A DNA stretch of 64,000 nucleotides from DATBLY01 sp963705545. Its GTDB lineage: Bacteria > Actinomycetota > UBA4738 > HRBIN12. Below the pieces are notes generated by a model, which made no database searches, was not told the DNA's origin, and saw only the letters and a program-made list of their open reading frames with translations. Of the stretch, positions 16,255 through 24,905 are shown one piece after another. Position numbers and translations under genes: made by a program. Position 1 is the stretch's first letter. Each line of letters opens with the position of its first letter. The stretch covers positions 1,426,001 to 1,490,000 of the forward strand of contig CAVPJX010000001.1 of the NCBI GenBank assembly GCA_963705545.1. Reading direction: 5' to 3'.

Positions 16255-17201
16255 CCCCTGCCGAGACGCGTCGGTTCGGGACCGCCGGACGCTAGCACGG
16301 GCTCGATCGGTCCGCGACCCGCGCGCCCGTCCGGCAGCCCGACGGTACGGATCTCGCCATCTAGGCACAGGACGGCCGCGACGATCAGCCCGCGCGACCG
16401 CATGCGCTCCGCCTCCGCGACGCCGTCCGCGAGGGCCCGGTCGACCTCGTCGGGGGTCAGCGGCCCGACCTCCGCGGTCACCACCCGCTCGCCCAGATCG
16501 GAGTCGGGCTCGAGCTCCGCCGCGGGCACCCGGCGGATCGCCGGATGGCCGGGAAGATCGACGGCGTTCGCGATCAGGGTCGCGGCCGCGTCCGCCCGCG
16601 CCGCATCGGCGGCGAGGACCGTCACCGCGTCGGCGATCCCCAGCGAGAAGCTCCGGCCGTGGCGACCGCTCGTGGCCACCCCCCGGACCGGATCGCTCGC
16701 GTCGATCGTCGTCTTGCCCGCCAGCACGGGCCGTCGAGGCACCGCCACGAGACCGACGTCGAGCCGCTCCCCCGGCTGCAGCAGCAGGGCGATGTCGCCC
16801 CCGTCGTTGACGTAGGCCCGTCGCAGCTCGCCGCCCGCGGCGAGCGCTGCGCAGATCTCGTCGGCCACCGCCCCCGCGACGGCCGCCATCGGGGTGATGA
16901 AGGTGTCGTCCGAGAAGGGTCGGACGGCGTCGGCCATGCGGCGCGCCACCGGACCGACCGGCTCGGCACCTGAGCGACCCGGACGGGTCGGCAGCGGCCG
17001 GCGAAGCGCCAGCAGCTCGGCGACGAGTTCGTCGAGCAACGGCTGGAACCGGTCCCAGGCCCGGCGGTAGGCCGCCGCGACCGCCTGGGGATCGCCGAAC
17101 GCCTCGACCACGAGGTCGATCGGCCCGTGCTGCAGGTGCAGGCGGCTCCCGTCGGGCGTGGTGGCCGCGACCGGCCGGTCGCGACGCGCGGCGTCGCTCA
17201 T
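16251..17201 (-). CDS. UPF0280 family protein
   Basis: This 316-residue protein matches the UPF0280 pattern: DLVVEAFGDPQAVAAAYRRA near the start, a FITPMAAVAGAVADEI helix, AYVNDGGDIALLL, a GVATSGRHGRSFSLGIADAV segment and a late ATLIANAVDLPGHP segment. The GRSFSLGIADAVTVLA part recalls flavin-transferase (ApbE-like) folds. It overlaps both neighbours by 4 bp. Since the adjacent reductase is expected to carry cofactors, a cofactor-loading role is one possibility; this is inference only. Confidence 0.8.
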   Translation of the reverse strand: MSDAARRDRPVAATTPDGSRLHLQHGPIDLVVEAFGDPQAVAAAYRRAWDRFQPLLDELVAELLALRRPLPTRPGRSGAEPVGPVARRMADAVRPFSDDTFITPMAAVAGAVADEICAALAAGGELRRAYVNDGGDIALLLQPGERLDVGLVAVPRRPVLAGKTTIDASDPVRGVATSGRHGRSFSLGIADAVTVLAADAARADAAATLIANAVDLPGHPAIRRVPAAELEPDSDLGERVVTAEVGPLTPDEVDRALADGVAEAERMRSRGLIVAAVLCLDGEIRTVGLPDGRAGRGPIEPVLASGGPEPTRLGRG

Positions 17202-18605
17202 CCGCGCCGCACGTCCGTCCGGGCGAGGACGTCGCCGATCGGGACGACGGCGTCCATGTGCCCCCCGAGCGCCGCGTAGTCGTCCAGCCGCATCGTGAAC
17301 TCGAGCGGCGCGACGAGCGCGGGCGTCGGCACATACCCGAAGGCGCCCGGCGGGACGCGCGTCACGTCGACCATGAACGTGATGCCTCCCCCGGGCCAGA
17401 CGTACACCGGGGCGCCGCCGCACGTCACGCGCGTGAGGGTCCGGTTCACCGCACGCGTGAGCGCCACCGGGTTGACGGTCGCGCCGGCCCGGAGCGAGCC
17501 TCCGGCGCCGGCCATGAACAGCACCGAGGTCATCGCCGGCTCGCAGTTCTCGGCGATCCGCTCGACCGACTGCTGCAGGTCGTCGGGGAGCGGATAGGGC
17601 ACGGGCCGGAGCTCGTCGTCGAGCACGAAGTACGCGTGATGCTCGCCCGTCGTCCCGATCATCAGCAGCGTCATGCCCGGGCGCGCGACCGCCGGGTCGA
17701 AGTCGTTCAGGATCGAAAGGGGGTCCTCGATGTCGGTCCCACCCCACCCCGTCCCCGGGTTCGCGACGTTGAAGTACCGGCCCGGCGTCGATCTCCGGCC
17801 CTTGACGCGGATCCCGGTCGGCGGGATCTCGAGGAAGCGACCCGCCTGGTGCTCGGATAGGACGCCGGTGATGTGGTCGTCGACGACGACGACCTCGTCA
17901 ACGTGCTCGAACCACTGCTGCGCGAACATCCCGATCGTGGCCGAACCACATCCGACGCGCATCCGCTCCTCGACGATGCCGTTGATGCGCGGCGGCTTCC
18001 CGGCCTGCAGCACGAGATCGGCTCCGTCGTCGACCGACAGCTCGACGGGTTCCACGTTGCAGAGCGCCAGCAGCGTCTCCATCGTCACGATGCCCTCGCG
18101 CTTCGAACCGCCGGTCAGGTGGTTCACGCCGCCGAGGGACAGCATCTGCGACCCGTATTGGCCGGTCGTCACGTGTCCGACCGCCTCGCCCCGCGCCTGC
18201 ACGATCTGTCGCTCCGCGCCGACGTGGCGATCCGTGTCGATCTTCACATCGACGCCGCAGTAGCTGAAGATCGCCTCCGTCACGACGGTCACGGTGTCGA
18301 CCCCCTCGATCCTCGCCGAGACGATGAAGGGCGCCGGCTTGTAGTCGGGGTACGTCGTCCCGGAGCCCGCGCCGGTGACGAACACGTCGGCCGCCGGGAG
18401 GAGCTCGCCCTCCCAATCCCCCTCGCGCGCGGCGAACGGGACGAGGGCACCGCCCCGCTCCCTCGTCCGCTCCAGCACGAGCAGCGGGTCGACCCGGACC
18501 AGCTCGCCCTCGACGTTGCCGTACCGGTCGCACGACCCGGTCCGGCCCGGGCTTGATCACGCAGCGGATGGGGCACGCGTCGCAGACGACGGTGTCCTCG
18601 TTCAT
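17198..18605 (-). CDS. hnr: 6-hydroxynicotinate reductase-like ferredoxin-type enzyme (one frameshift near the N-terminus)
   Basis: The predicted protein is about 468 residues. It starts with a cysteine cluster (CDACPIRCVIKPG, then RTGSCDRYGN), continues with ELVRVDPLL, VSARIEGVDTVTVVTEAIFSY, a GGSKREGIVTMETLLALC segment and a long C-terminal domain. This matches bacterial 6-hydroxynicotinate reductases, which reduce 6-hydroxynicotinate to 1,4,5,6-tetrahydro-6-oxonicotinate with ferredoxin. As sequenced, one extra G in the run at about 18546-18551 throws the frame between KPG and the fourth cysteine. Removing it restores the motif. The ATG at 18605 overlaps the stop of the molybdenum subunit. 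Confidence 0.78.
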
Positions 18606-21343
18606 CGCGCCCCCCCTGCCGCGATCGCCGCGAGCACCCGGTCGGGCGTGGCCGGCAGCCGCCGGATCCCCGAACCGACGGCGTCGCGGATCGCGTTCAG
18701 GATCGCCGGCGCGGTGGGGACGAGGGCGTGCTCCCCGATCCCCTTCGCGCCGTACGGCCCGACCGGGTCGACCGACTCGACGAGGACGCAGACGACCTCG
18801 GGGACGTCGCCGATCGTCGGGATCAGGTAGTCGTGCAGGTTCTCGTTCCGACCCGGGACGAACTCCTCCATCAGGGCCATGCCGATCCCCTGCGCGACCC
18901 CGCCCGCGATCTGCCCCTCGATCAGGGTCGGGTTCACCGCCCGGCCCACGTCGTGCGCAGCCGTGACCCGCACCAGCCGCACGAGCCCGAGCTCCAGGTC
19001 GACCTCCAGCTCGGCGAGATGCGCGCCGAAGCCGAACTGCGCGTACGGCACGCCCTGGCCGTTCTCGTCGAGCGGCTGCGTCGGCGGGTCGTACGTGGCG
19101 CTGCTCGTGGCCACCATCCCGTCGTCCCCGGTGAACAACGTGCGCAGGTCCACGGTCCTCGTGGTCCCGCGGTCGTGGGTGATCAGTCGCGGTCCGTCGA
19201 GCTCGAGATGCGCGGACTCCGATGCATCGGCCAGCACGAGCAGCCGGCTGCGGAGCCGCGTCCCCGCCAGGAAGGTGGCGTTGCCCGAGACGAACGTCTG
19301 GCGTGAGGCCGAGCTCTTCCCGGCGTCGGGTGTGACGTCGGTATCGGCCCCGAGGAGCTCGATGCAGCCGATCCCGACGCCGATCGCGTCCGCGCAGATC
19401 TGCGCCATCACGGTGTTCGCGCCCTGGCCCATGTCGACCGCGCCCTGGTGCAGGACGACGCGGCCGTCCTCGCGGAGGCCCACCTTGATCGTCGAGGGGT
19501 TCGGGAGCGCCGTGTTGCCGCACCCGTACCACATGCCCGCCAGGCCGAACCCGCGGCGGCGTGCGGGTCCCCGGATCGCGTTCGCCTCGACGGCCTCTTC
19601 GCGCGCCCGGGCCCAGTGCGGCCGCAGGGCGTCGAGGCAATCGCGGAACCCGACGCCGCCTTCGAACACCTGACCGGTCACGGTCGGTTGGCCCGCGACC
19701 AGGGCGTTCTTGTAGCGGAACTCCAGCCGATCCATCCCGACGGCGTCGGCGAGCTCGTCGAACAGGCACTCCTGGGCGATCGTGGATTGCGGCACGCCGA
19801 ACCCGCGGAAGGCGCCGGCCGGCGGTCCGTTCGTGTGGACGGCGACGGTCTGCGCGCGGTACGCGTCGTAGCGGTACGGCCCACCGGCGTGCACCGGAAC
19901 GCGGTTCGCGACCGTCGGTCCCCACGACGCGTACGCCCCCGTGTCGAACTCACCCAGGAAGTCCATCGCCACGAGGCGTCCGTCGCGGGTCGCGCCGATC
20001 CGCAGGTCCATGCGCGCCGGATGGCGCTTCGTCGTCGACGCCATCGACTCCGGTCGCGTGTACGTGAGCCGCACCGGTCGCCCGAGCTTCCAGGCGGCGA
20101 GCGCGAGGTACGGCTGGACGGAGAGATCGAGCTTGCTGCCGAACCCACCCCCCACCGCCGTCGGCTCGATCCTGACGGCGCCGTCCGGCAGACCGAGGAT
20201 CGCCTCGAGCTCGGTGCGGTCCAGATGCGGGGACTGCGTCGTCACTTGGACCTCGACCCGGTCCCCGACGCGCCGCGCGGACCCGGCCTCGGGTTCGATG
20301 TAGGCGTGCTCGACGAACACCGTCTCGAACCGGCCCTCCACCTCGACCACGGCCCCGTCGAACGCGGGCTCGAGGTCTCCGCGCCGGACGAGACCCCGGA
20401 TCAGGACGTTGCCCTCCCGATCCGGGTGGATCCGCGGCGCTTCGTCGGTTCGCGCCTCGTCGATCGACAGCACGGGTGGGAGCTCGCTCCAGGTGACGGG
20501 GAAGGTCGACAGGTCGATCGAGGCCATCGCCTCGGCGTCGCCCACGACCATCGCCACGGCCTCGCCGCGGAACCGCACCTCGCCCTCGGCGAACACCGGT
20601 TGGTCGGCGAACGACGGGATCACGCCGAACCGGTTGCGCCCGGGGACGTCGGTGGCGCAGTAGACGTCGACGATCCCTGGGTGTGCCCCGACGAAGGCGC
20701 GGAGGTCTCCCAGCTCGAACGCGGCGCGATGGAACGGCGAGCGGATGATCCGGATCTCGAGCGCGTCCTCAGGTACCTCGTCGGCTCCGAACGCCTCCGA
20801 CCCGTCGACCTTGCGGGGCCCGTCCACGCGGGGGAGGCGATGGCCGACGGCCTTGCCGGCGGGCGGGGGCGACTCGGCCTCCTCCTCCGTCGCGTTCGCG
20901 CTCACCACCGCCTCGAGGATCGACCGATACCCCGTGCACCGACACAGCACGCCGCCCAGCGCATCCTTCACCTGCGTCTCCGTCGGACGCGGCTCGATCC
21001 GCAGCAGCGCCGCCGCCGACACGAGCATCCCCGGCGTGCAGATCCCGCACTGCGCGGCGCCGGTGCGGAGGAAGGAAGCCTGGAGCGCCGCGACCTCCCC
21101 CGAGGCATGGAGACCCTCGAGGGTCTCCACCCGTCGCCCGTCCAGGCGACCGACCGGCACCATGCACGCGCAGACGGGCTCGCCGTCGAGCAGGACCGTG
21201 CAGGCGCCACAGTCTCCGGCTTCGCAGCCGACCTTCGTGGCCGTGAGGGCGAGCCGCTCTCGGAGCAGGTCGCTCAGGCGCGTCGCCGATCGAGGGGCTT
21301 CGACCCGCACGCCGTTCACCTCGAACGCGACGGGCGTGCTCAC
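18602..21343 (-). CDS. Molybdenum hydroxylase with fused [2Fe-2S] and Mo-cofactor subunits
   Basis: This 913-residue protein joins two usual subunits. Residues 1-155 are a xanthine-dehydrogenase-type iron-sulfur protein with a plant-type cluster (GCEAGDCGACTVLLDG) and a second cluster (CGICTPG, CRCTGY). The rest is the molybdopterin-binding large subunit (GGGFGSK, RGFGVPQ, GAVDMGQGANT), ending with the catalytic glutamate in GAKGIGEHALVP. Such enzymes hydroxylate N-heterocycles with water. In this operon nicotinate or a related ring acid is the likely substrate, hydroxylated at C6. It overlaps both neighbours by 4 bp. Confidence 0.9.
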   Translation of the reverse strand: MSTPVAFEVNGVRVEAPRSATRLSDLLRERLALTATKVGCEAGDCGACTVLLDGEPVCACMVPVGRLDGRRVETLEGLHASGEVAALQASFLRTGAAQCGICTPGMLVSAAALLRIEPRPTETQVKDALGGVLCRCTGYRSILEAVVSANATEEEAESPPPAGKAVGHRLPRVDGPRKVDGSEAFGADEVPEDALEIRIIRSPFHRAAFELGDLRAFVGAHPGIVDVYCATDVPGRNRFGVIPSFADQPVFAEGEVRFRGEAVAMVVGDAEAMASIDLSTFPVTWSELPPVLSIDEARTDEAPRIHPDREGNVLIRGLVRRGDLEPAFDGAVVEVEGRFETVFVEHAYIEPEAGSARRVGDRVEVQVTTQSPHLDRTELEAILGLPDGAVRIEPTAVGGGFGSKLDLSVQPYLALAAWKLGRPVRLTYTRPESMASTTKRHPARMDLRIGATRDGRLVAMDFLGEFDTGAYASWGPTVANRVPVHAGGPYRYDAYRAQTVAVHTNGPPAGAFRGFGVPQSTIAQECLFDELADAVGMDRLEFRYKNALVAGQPTVTGQVFEGGVGFRDCLDALRPHWARAREEAVEANAIRGPARRRGFGLAGMWYGCGNTALPNPSTIKVGLREDGRVVLHQGAVDMGQGANTVMAQICADAIGVGIGCIELLGADTDVTPDAGKSSASRQTFVSGNATFLAGTRLRSRLLVLADASESAHLELDGPRLITHDRGTTRTVDLRTLFTGDDGMVATSSATYDPPTQPLDENGQGVPYAQFGFGAHLAELEVDLELGLVRLVRVTAAHDVGRAVNPTLIEGQIAGGVAQGIGMALMEEFVPGRNENLHDYLIPTIGDVPEVVCVLVESVDPVGPYGAKGIGEHALVPTAPAILNAIRDAVGSGIRRLPATPDRVLAAIAAGGAR

Positions 21344-22140
21344 GTGGGATCACCTCCGCACGCCGCGAGCACCCGCGCGACCAGGATCGCCGCGGCATCC
21401 AGCCGGTACGCCGCCGTCGCCCGCACGTCGTCGATCGGCTCGAGCATCGACAGGTGATCGCGGATCGTCGCCGTCGGGATGCCCTCGACCTCAACCGCCG
21501 GCCGACCGCGAAGCTCGTCCTCTAACGAACGGATCCGGCGAGCCACCGGTGAGCAGGCGCCGACCGCGATCCTCGCCGTCGCGACCGACCCATCCGCATC
21601 CAGGCCGATCACCGCGGCCACCATCACCACCGAGATCACCAGGTAGCGACGCAGGCCGAGCTTGCGGAACGCCGAGCGAGCATCGTCGATCGGCGGGACG
21701 AGCACCGCGGTCAGGAGCTCGTCGGCACCGAGCGCCGTCGCGCGGTAGCCGGTCAGGAACGCCTCGAGCGGCAGCACGCGCACGCCGACCGCAGACGTCA
21801 GCTCGACGGACGCGTCGAGCGTCAAGAGCGGCGGGACCCCGTCGGCCGCCGGCGACGCGTTGCACAGGTTGCCGCCGATCGTCGCCGCGTGCTGGATCTG
21901 GATCCCGCCCACCTCTCCGGCGGCCGCCCGGAGCCCGTCGAAGCACGCGGGCAGGGGGGCGATGGCCAGGTCCGCCCACCGGGTCAGCGCGCCGATCCGG
22001 TACGTGTCCCCCCCGCGAGCGATGCCGCGGAGCTCGGCGAGCCCCCCGATGTCGAGCACGGGTCGGGGCAGCGGACGTCCCACGTGCTGCGCGTAGACGT
22101 CGGTGCCACCGGCCAGCACCGAGACCCCCGCGGCCCGCAT
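21340..22140 (-). CDS. FAD-binding subunit of the molybdenum hydroxylase (start uncertain)
   Basis: This is the medium (CoxM/NdhF-type) subunit, about 266 residues as drawn. It has the FAD motifs VLAGGTDVYAQ and IGGNLCNASPAADGVPPL and a C-terminal CODH flavoprotein domain. It passes electrons between the iron-sulfur domain of the neighbouring hydroxylase and an acceptor. The first ATG, at 22140, lies inside the family sequence: upstream codons in frame read WAVDYLVPDDLAAAIE, a normal N-terminus, but no ATG/GTG/TTG appears before 22185. The true start may lie beyond an indel or use a rare codon. It is the first gene of the operon. Confidence 0.85.
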   Translation of the reverse strand: MRAAGVSVLAGGTDVYAQHVGRPLPRPVLDIGGLAELRGIARGGDTYRIGALTRWADLAIAPLPACFDGLRAAAGEVGGIQIQHAATIGGNLCNASPAADGVPPLLTLDASVELTSAVGVRVLPLEAFLTGYRATALGADELLTAVLVPPIDDARSAFRKLGLRRYLVISVVMVAAVIGLDADGSVATARIAVGACSPVARRIRSLEDELRGRPAVEVEGIPTATIRDHLSMLEPIDDVRATAAYRLDAAAILVARVLAACGGDPT

Positions 22141-22258
22141 CTCGATGGCGGCGGCGAGATCGTCCGGAACCAGGTAGTCGACGGCCCAGCCCTCCCCGAT
22201 CGCCCTGAGGCAGCAGCTTACCGACCGGGGTCCCCCCGGCGCGCGACGGGCGTCGCGC

Positions 22259-22288
22259 TTGACAACGGCGGCGCGAGGCCACTACGTA
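22259..22288 (+). promoter_or_regulatory. Possible promoter of the HpcH/HpaI aldolase gene (TTGACA-N18-TACGTA)
   Basis: A consensus TTGACA (22259-22264) is followed after 18 bp by TACGTA (22283-22288). The GTG start at 22296 is 7 bp further, so the transcript would be leaderless, a pattern seen at other genes here. The -10 is weak. Confidence 0.4.
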
Positions 22289-22295
22289 GGCGCTC

Positions 22296-23108
22296 GTGCC
22301 GACGAACCGGACGAAACGGATCCTCGACGACGGCGGCGTCGCCCTCGGCGTGATGATCTTCGAGATGGCGACGTCCGGCGTCGGCCGCCTGGCCGCGGGT
22401 GCCGGAGCCGACTTCGTCCTGCTCGACCTCGAGCACACGGGGTGGTCGCTCGACCGCGTCGGGCCCGTCCTCGCGGCGATGCGGGCCGACGAGGTCACGC
22501 CGCTCGTGCGCGTCCCGGCGACCGTCCCCCACCTGATCGCCGGCAGTCTCGACGCGGGCGCGCTCGGGGTGATGATCCCGATGGTGACCGACGAACGACT
22601 GGCCGCGACCGCCGTCCGCGCCGCGAAGTTCCCGCCGGACGGAGCGAGAGGGTACGGACTGCTCTTCCGCGACCAAGCGCATCCGGACGGCATGGGCGCC
22701 ACGATGCGGTCGGCGAACGAGGAGACCCTGATGATCGTCCAGATCGAGACGGTCGAGGCCCTCGATCGGGTCGACGCGATCGCCCACACGCCCGGCGTGG
22801 ACGTCGTCTGGGTCGGCCAGTACGACCTCTCGGCCTCGATGGGGATCCCCGGGGAGTTCGACCACGAGCGGATGCGGGAGGCCGACGAACGGGTGCTCGC
22901 CGCCTGTCACGAGCACGGCCGCGCGGCCGGCATGCTCGCGGGCGGCACGGATCACGCGGACTCGCTGATCGAGCGCGGCTTCCGATGCGTCGCGGTCGCG
23001 AACGACATCCAGCTCTTCGACCGAGGGCTTACGCGCGCGCTCGAGGCCGCGCGCCGCCGGCTTCGGGGACGGCGAGGAGGATCGGATCCCGGAGAGCGGA
23101 CCCCTTAG
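22296..23108 (+). CDS. HpcH/HpaI family aldolase
   Basis: This 270-residue TIM-barrel enzyme has the family's metal and pyruvate residues: DFVLLDLEHTGWS near residue 40, an R-V-P-A turn, GALGVMIPMV, IVQIETVEALD (metal Glu) and WVGQYDLSASMG (metal Asp). It should cleave or form C-C bonds of 2-oxo- or 3-hydroxy acids by way of a pyruvate enolate. It is divergent from the hydroxylase operon. It could cleave a branched C6 dicarboxylate from ring opening, but this is inference. Its stop overlaps the convergent IPT-domain gene by 4 bp. Confidence 0.88.
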   Translation: MPTNRTKRILDDGGVALGVMIFEMATSGVGRLAAGAGADFVLLDLEHTGWSLDRVGPVLAAMRADEVTPLVRVPATVPHLIAGSLDAGALGVMIPMVTDERLAATAVRAAKFPPDGARGYGLLFRDQAHPDGMGATMRSANEETLMIVQIETVEALDRVDAIAHTPGVDVVWVGQYDLSASMGIPGEFDHERMREADERVLAACHEHGRAAGMLAGGTDHADSLIERGFRCVAVANDIQLFDRGLTRALEAARRRLRGRRGGSDPGERTP

Positions 23109-24745
23109 CGCTTCGCGCCTCGGTGGGCTGCGCCCGACTGATCTCCTTCGCAGATCGCCCCGTTCACCAACGTGATCCGTTTCGCCCGCGCCTTGTACTC
23201 GCCGCGCGTCCGCCCGATGAACGCTCGGTAGTCCCCGTGCTCATCCGTGGACGTCGTGGTGACCCAAACCCAGTCACCATGCCGATGCCGCTTGATCACC
23301 ACCGGCACGTTCGTGGCGCACGCCTCGTAGCCGTCGTCGACGCTCACGTGCCCGGACGCGTGACGCCGTGAGACGGCGATGGAGACGTTCCGGTCATGAC
23401 CCCCTCCGCCGCCGCCTTGCACCACGAAGTCCGACCCGCTCGTCGCCGTCCCTGATGATGTGGTGACGGTGATCCTGCCGGTCGTCGCGCCCTGCGGGAC
23501 GGTCGCGATCACCCGTCCGTCGTTCACGAAGCTGTAGTTGGCCGACGCACCGTTGAACCGCACCGACGTCACACCGGTGAACCGGTTCCCGTTGATCGTC
23601 ACCGCGGTCCCTGGGTTCCCACCGGATGGCGAGAAGCTGCTGATCGACGGTGCGTTCCCCGTGACGGTGAAGTTCGAGGAGCTCGTGGCGGTTCCGGTGG
23701 GTGTCGTCAGCGTGATCCTGCCGGTCGTCGCGCCCGACGGAACGGTTGCCATCACCCTGCCGGCGTTCTGGAAGCTGAAGCTGGCGGAGACCCCATTGAA
23801 CCTCACCCCGTTGACCCCGGTGAAGTTGCTCCCGTTGATCGTGACCGAGGTGCCGACCGGGCCGCTCGTCGGCGAGAAGTTGCTGATCGACGGCTGGCTT
23901 CCCTGGGTCACGGTGAAGTTCGAGGAGCTCGTCGCGGTTCCCGCCGGTGTCGTGAGCGTGATCCTGCCGGTCGATGCGCCGGACGGAACGGTGGCCATCA
24001 CCCTGCCGGCGTTCTGGAAGCTGAAGACGGCTCCGACCCCATTGAACCTCACCCCGTTGACGCCGGTGAAGTTGCTCCCGTTGATCGTGACCGAGGTGCC
24101 GACCGGGCCGCTCGTCGGCGAGAAGTTGCTGATCGACGGCTGGCTTCCCTGGGTCACGGTGAAGTTCGAGGAGCTCGTGGCGGTTCCGGCCGTCGTCGTC
24201 AGCGTGATCCTCCCGGTCGTCGCGCCCGACGGCACCGTGGCATTCACCTGCACATCGGAGATGAAGTTGAAGGTTGCGGAGACGCCGTTGAACCTCACCC
24301 CGTTGACTCCCGTGAGATGCGAGCCGCTGATCGCAACCTGGGTCCCCGCCGATCCAGACGTCGGGGTGAAGCCTGAGATGATCGGTGCGACGGGGGCGAC
24401 CGGGACGACGAAGTCGTTGACGCTGAAGCCAGTTCCCTCCGAGGTGGTGACCGAGACCTTCCCCGTGGTCGCGCCGACCGGCACGGTCGCCATCAGGTGC
24501 TGGTCGTCGGAGACGTTGTAGGTCGTTCCGATGTTGTTGAATCTGACCGACGTCACCCCCATGGTCCCACCGGTGAAACCAGAGCCCGTCACGGTGACGA
24601 TCGTCCCGGGCGGCCCGCTCGTCGGGTTGAACGATCCGACGATGGGCGCGGCAGCCGACGCGGGGACCGCGGTGACGGCGAGGAATGCGACAGCCGAAAG
24701 CGAGACGATCGCTCCACGGGTGAACGAACGCACGTTGGACGTCAT
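23105..24745 (-). CDS. Secreted protein with five IPT/TIG domains
   Basis: The protein has 546 residues. A signal peptide (about 8-32, ends VPASAAA) precedes five Ig-like IPT/TIG repeats of about 82 residues, each starting FxPTSGPxGTxVxIxGSxFTGVxxVRFNG and ending TGRITLTTxxGTATS. A glycine-rich linker and a short C-terminal beta domain with one Cys pair follow. Such proteins are extracellular adhesins or scaffolds. A ribosome binding site (ggagggg) supports the ATG at 24745 rather than an upstream ATG at 24826. Serine, threonine and asparagine are enriched compared with neighbouring proteins, as usual for surface proteins. Confidence 0.9.
   Translation of the reverse strand: MTSNVRSFTRGAIVSLSAVAFLAVTAVPASAAAPIVGSFNPTSGPPGTIVTVTGSGFTGGTMGVTSVRFNNIGTTYNVSDDQHLMATVPVGATTGKVSVTTSEGTGFSVNDFVVPVAPVAPIISGFTPTSGSAGTQVAISGSHLTGVNGVRFNGVSATFNFISDVQVNATVPSGATTGRITLTTTAGTATSSSNFTVTQGSQPSISNFSPTSGPVGTSVTINGSNFTGVNGVRFNGVGAVFSFQNAGRVMATVPSGASTGRITLTTPAGTATSSSNFTVTQGSQPSISNFSPTSGPVGTSVTINGSNFTGVNGVRFNGVSASFSFQNAGRVMATVPSGATTGRITLTTPTGTATSSSNFTVTGNAPSISSFSPSGGNPGTAVTINGNRFTGVTSVRFNGASANYSFVNDGRVIATVPQGATTGRITVTTSSGTATSGSDFVVQGGGGGGHDRNVSIAVSRRHASGHVSVDDGYEACATNVPVVIKRHRHGDWVWVTTTSTDEHGDYRAFIGRTRGEYKARAKRITLVNGAICEGDQSGAAHRGAKR
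23750..24185 (-). repeat. Near-identical 246-bp internal repeats in the IPT/TIG gene
   Basis: DNA from 23801 and DNA from 24047 match almost base for base over more than 130 bp (for example, cctcaccccgttgac and gagaagttgctgatcgacgg occur in both), which gives a 246-bp period equal to one 82-residue domain. Nearby copies at about 23560 and 24293 are more diverged. The duplication is recent. Confidence 0.8.
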
Positions 24746-24893
24746 CTCGACCCCTCCCCGGCTCGAGACCCGGGACGTCGGCGCGGTCCGGCACTCGTCC
24801 CGAGCGATGGACCTGCCGGCCATCATGGAGCAGCCCGAACGGAGAACACAAGGGGCCGAACGGCCACTTGGAGGGCCGGATACGGAGCCAGGC

Positions 24894-24899
24894 TATCCT
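24894..24899 (+). promoter_or_regulatory. -10 box TATCCT, probable leaderless promoter of the LLM gene
   Basis: TATCCT lies 6 bp before the ATG at 24906, so transcription would begin at or next to the start codon. No ribosome binding site is visible. Same spacing occurs at 27414 and 62590. Confidence 0.5.
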
Positions 24900-24905
24900 G
24901 CGACG

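Noticed and set aside
18546..18551. Programmed ribosomal frameshift in the reductase gene
   Set aside because: No slippery heptamer or downstream pseudoknot was seen; a single extra G in a G run, as in other genes here, is simpler.
23538..24521. A 327-codon plus-strand frame opposite the IPT/TIG gene
   Set aside because: Its periodic valine/proline-rich sequence is the mirror of the IPT repeats and has no ribosome binding site.
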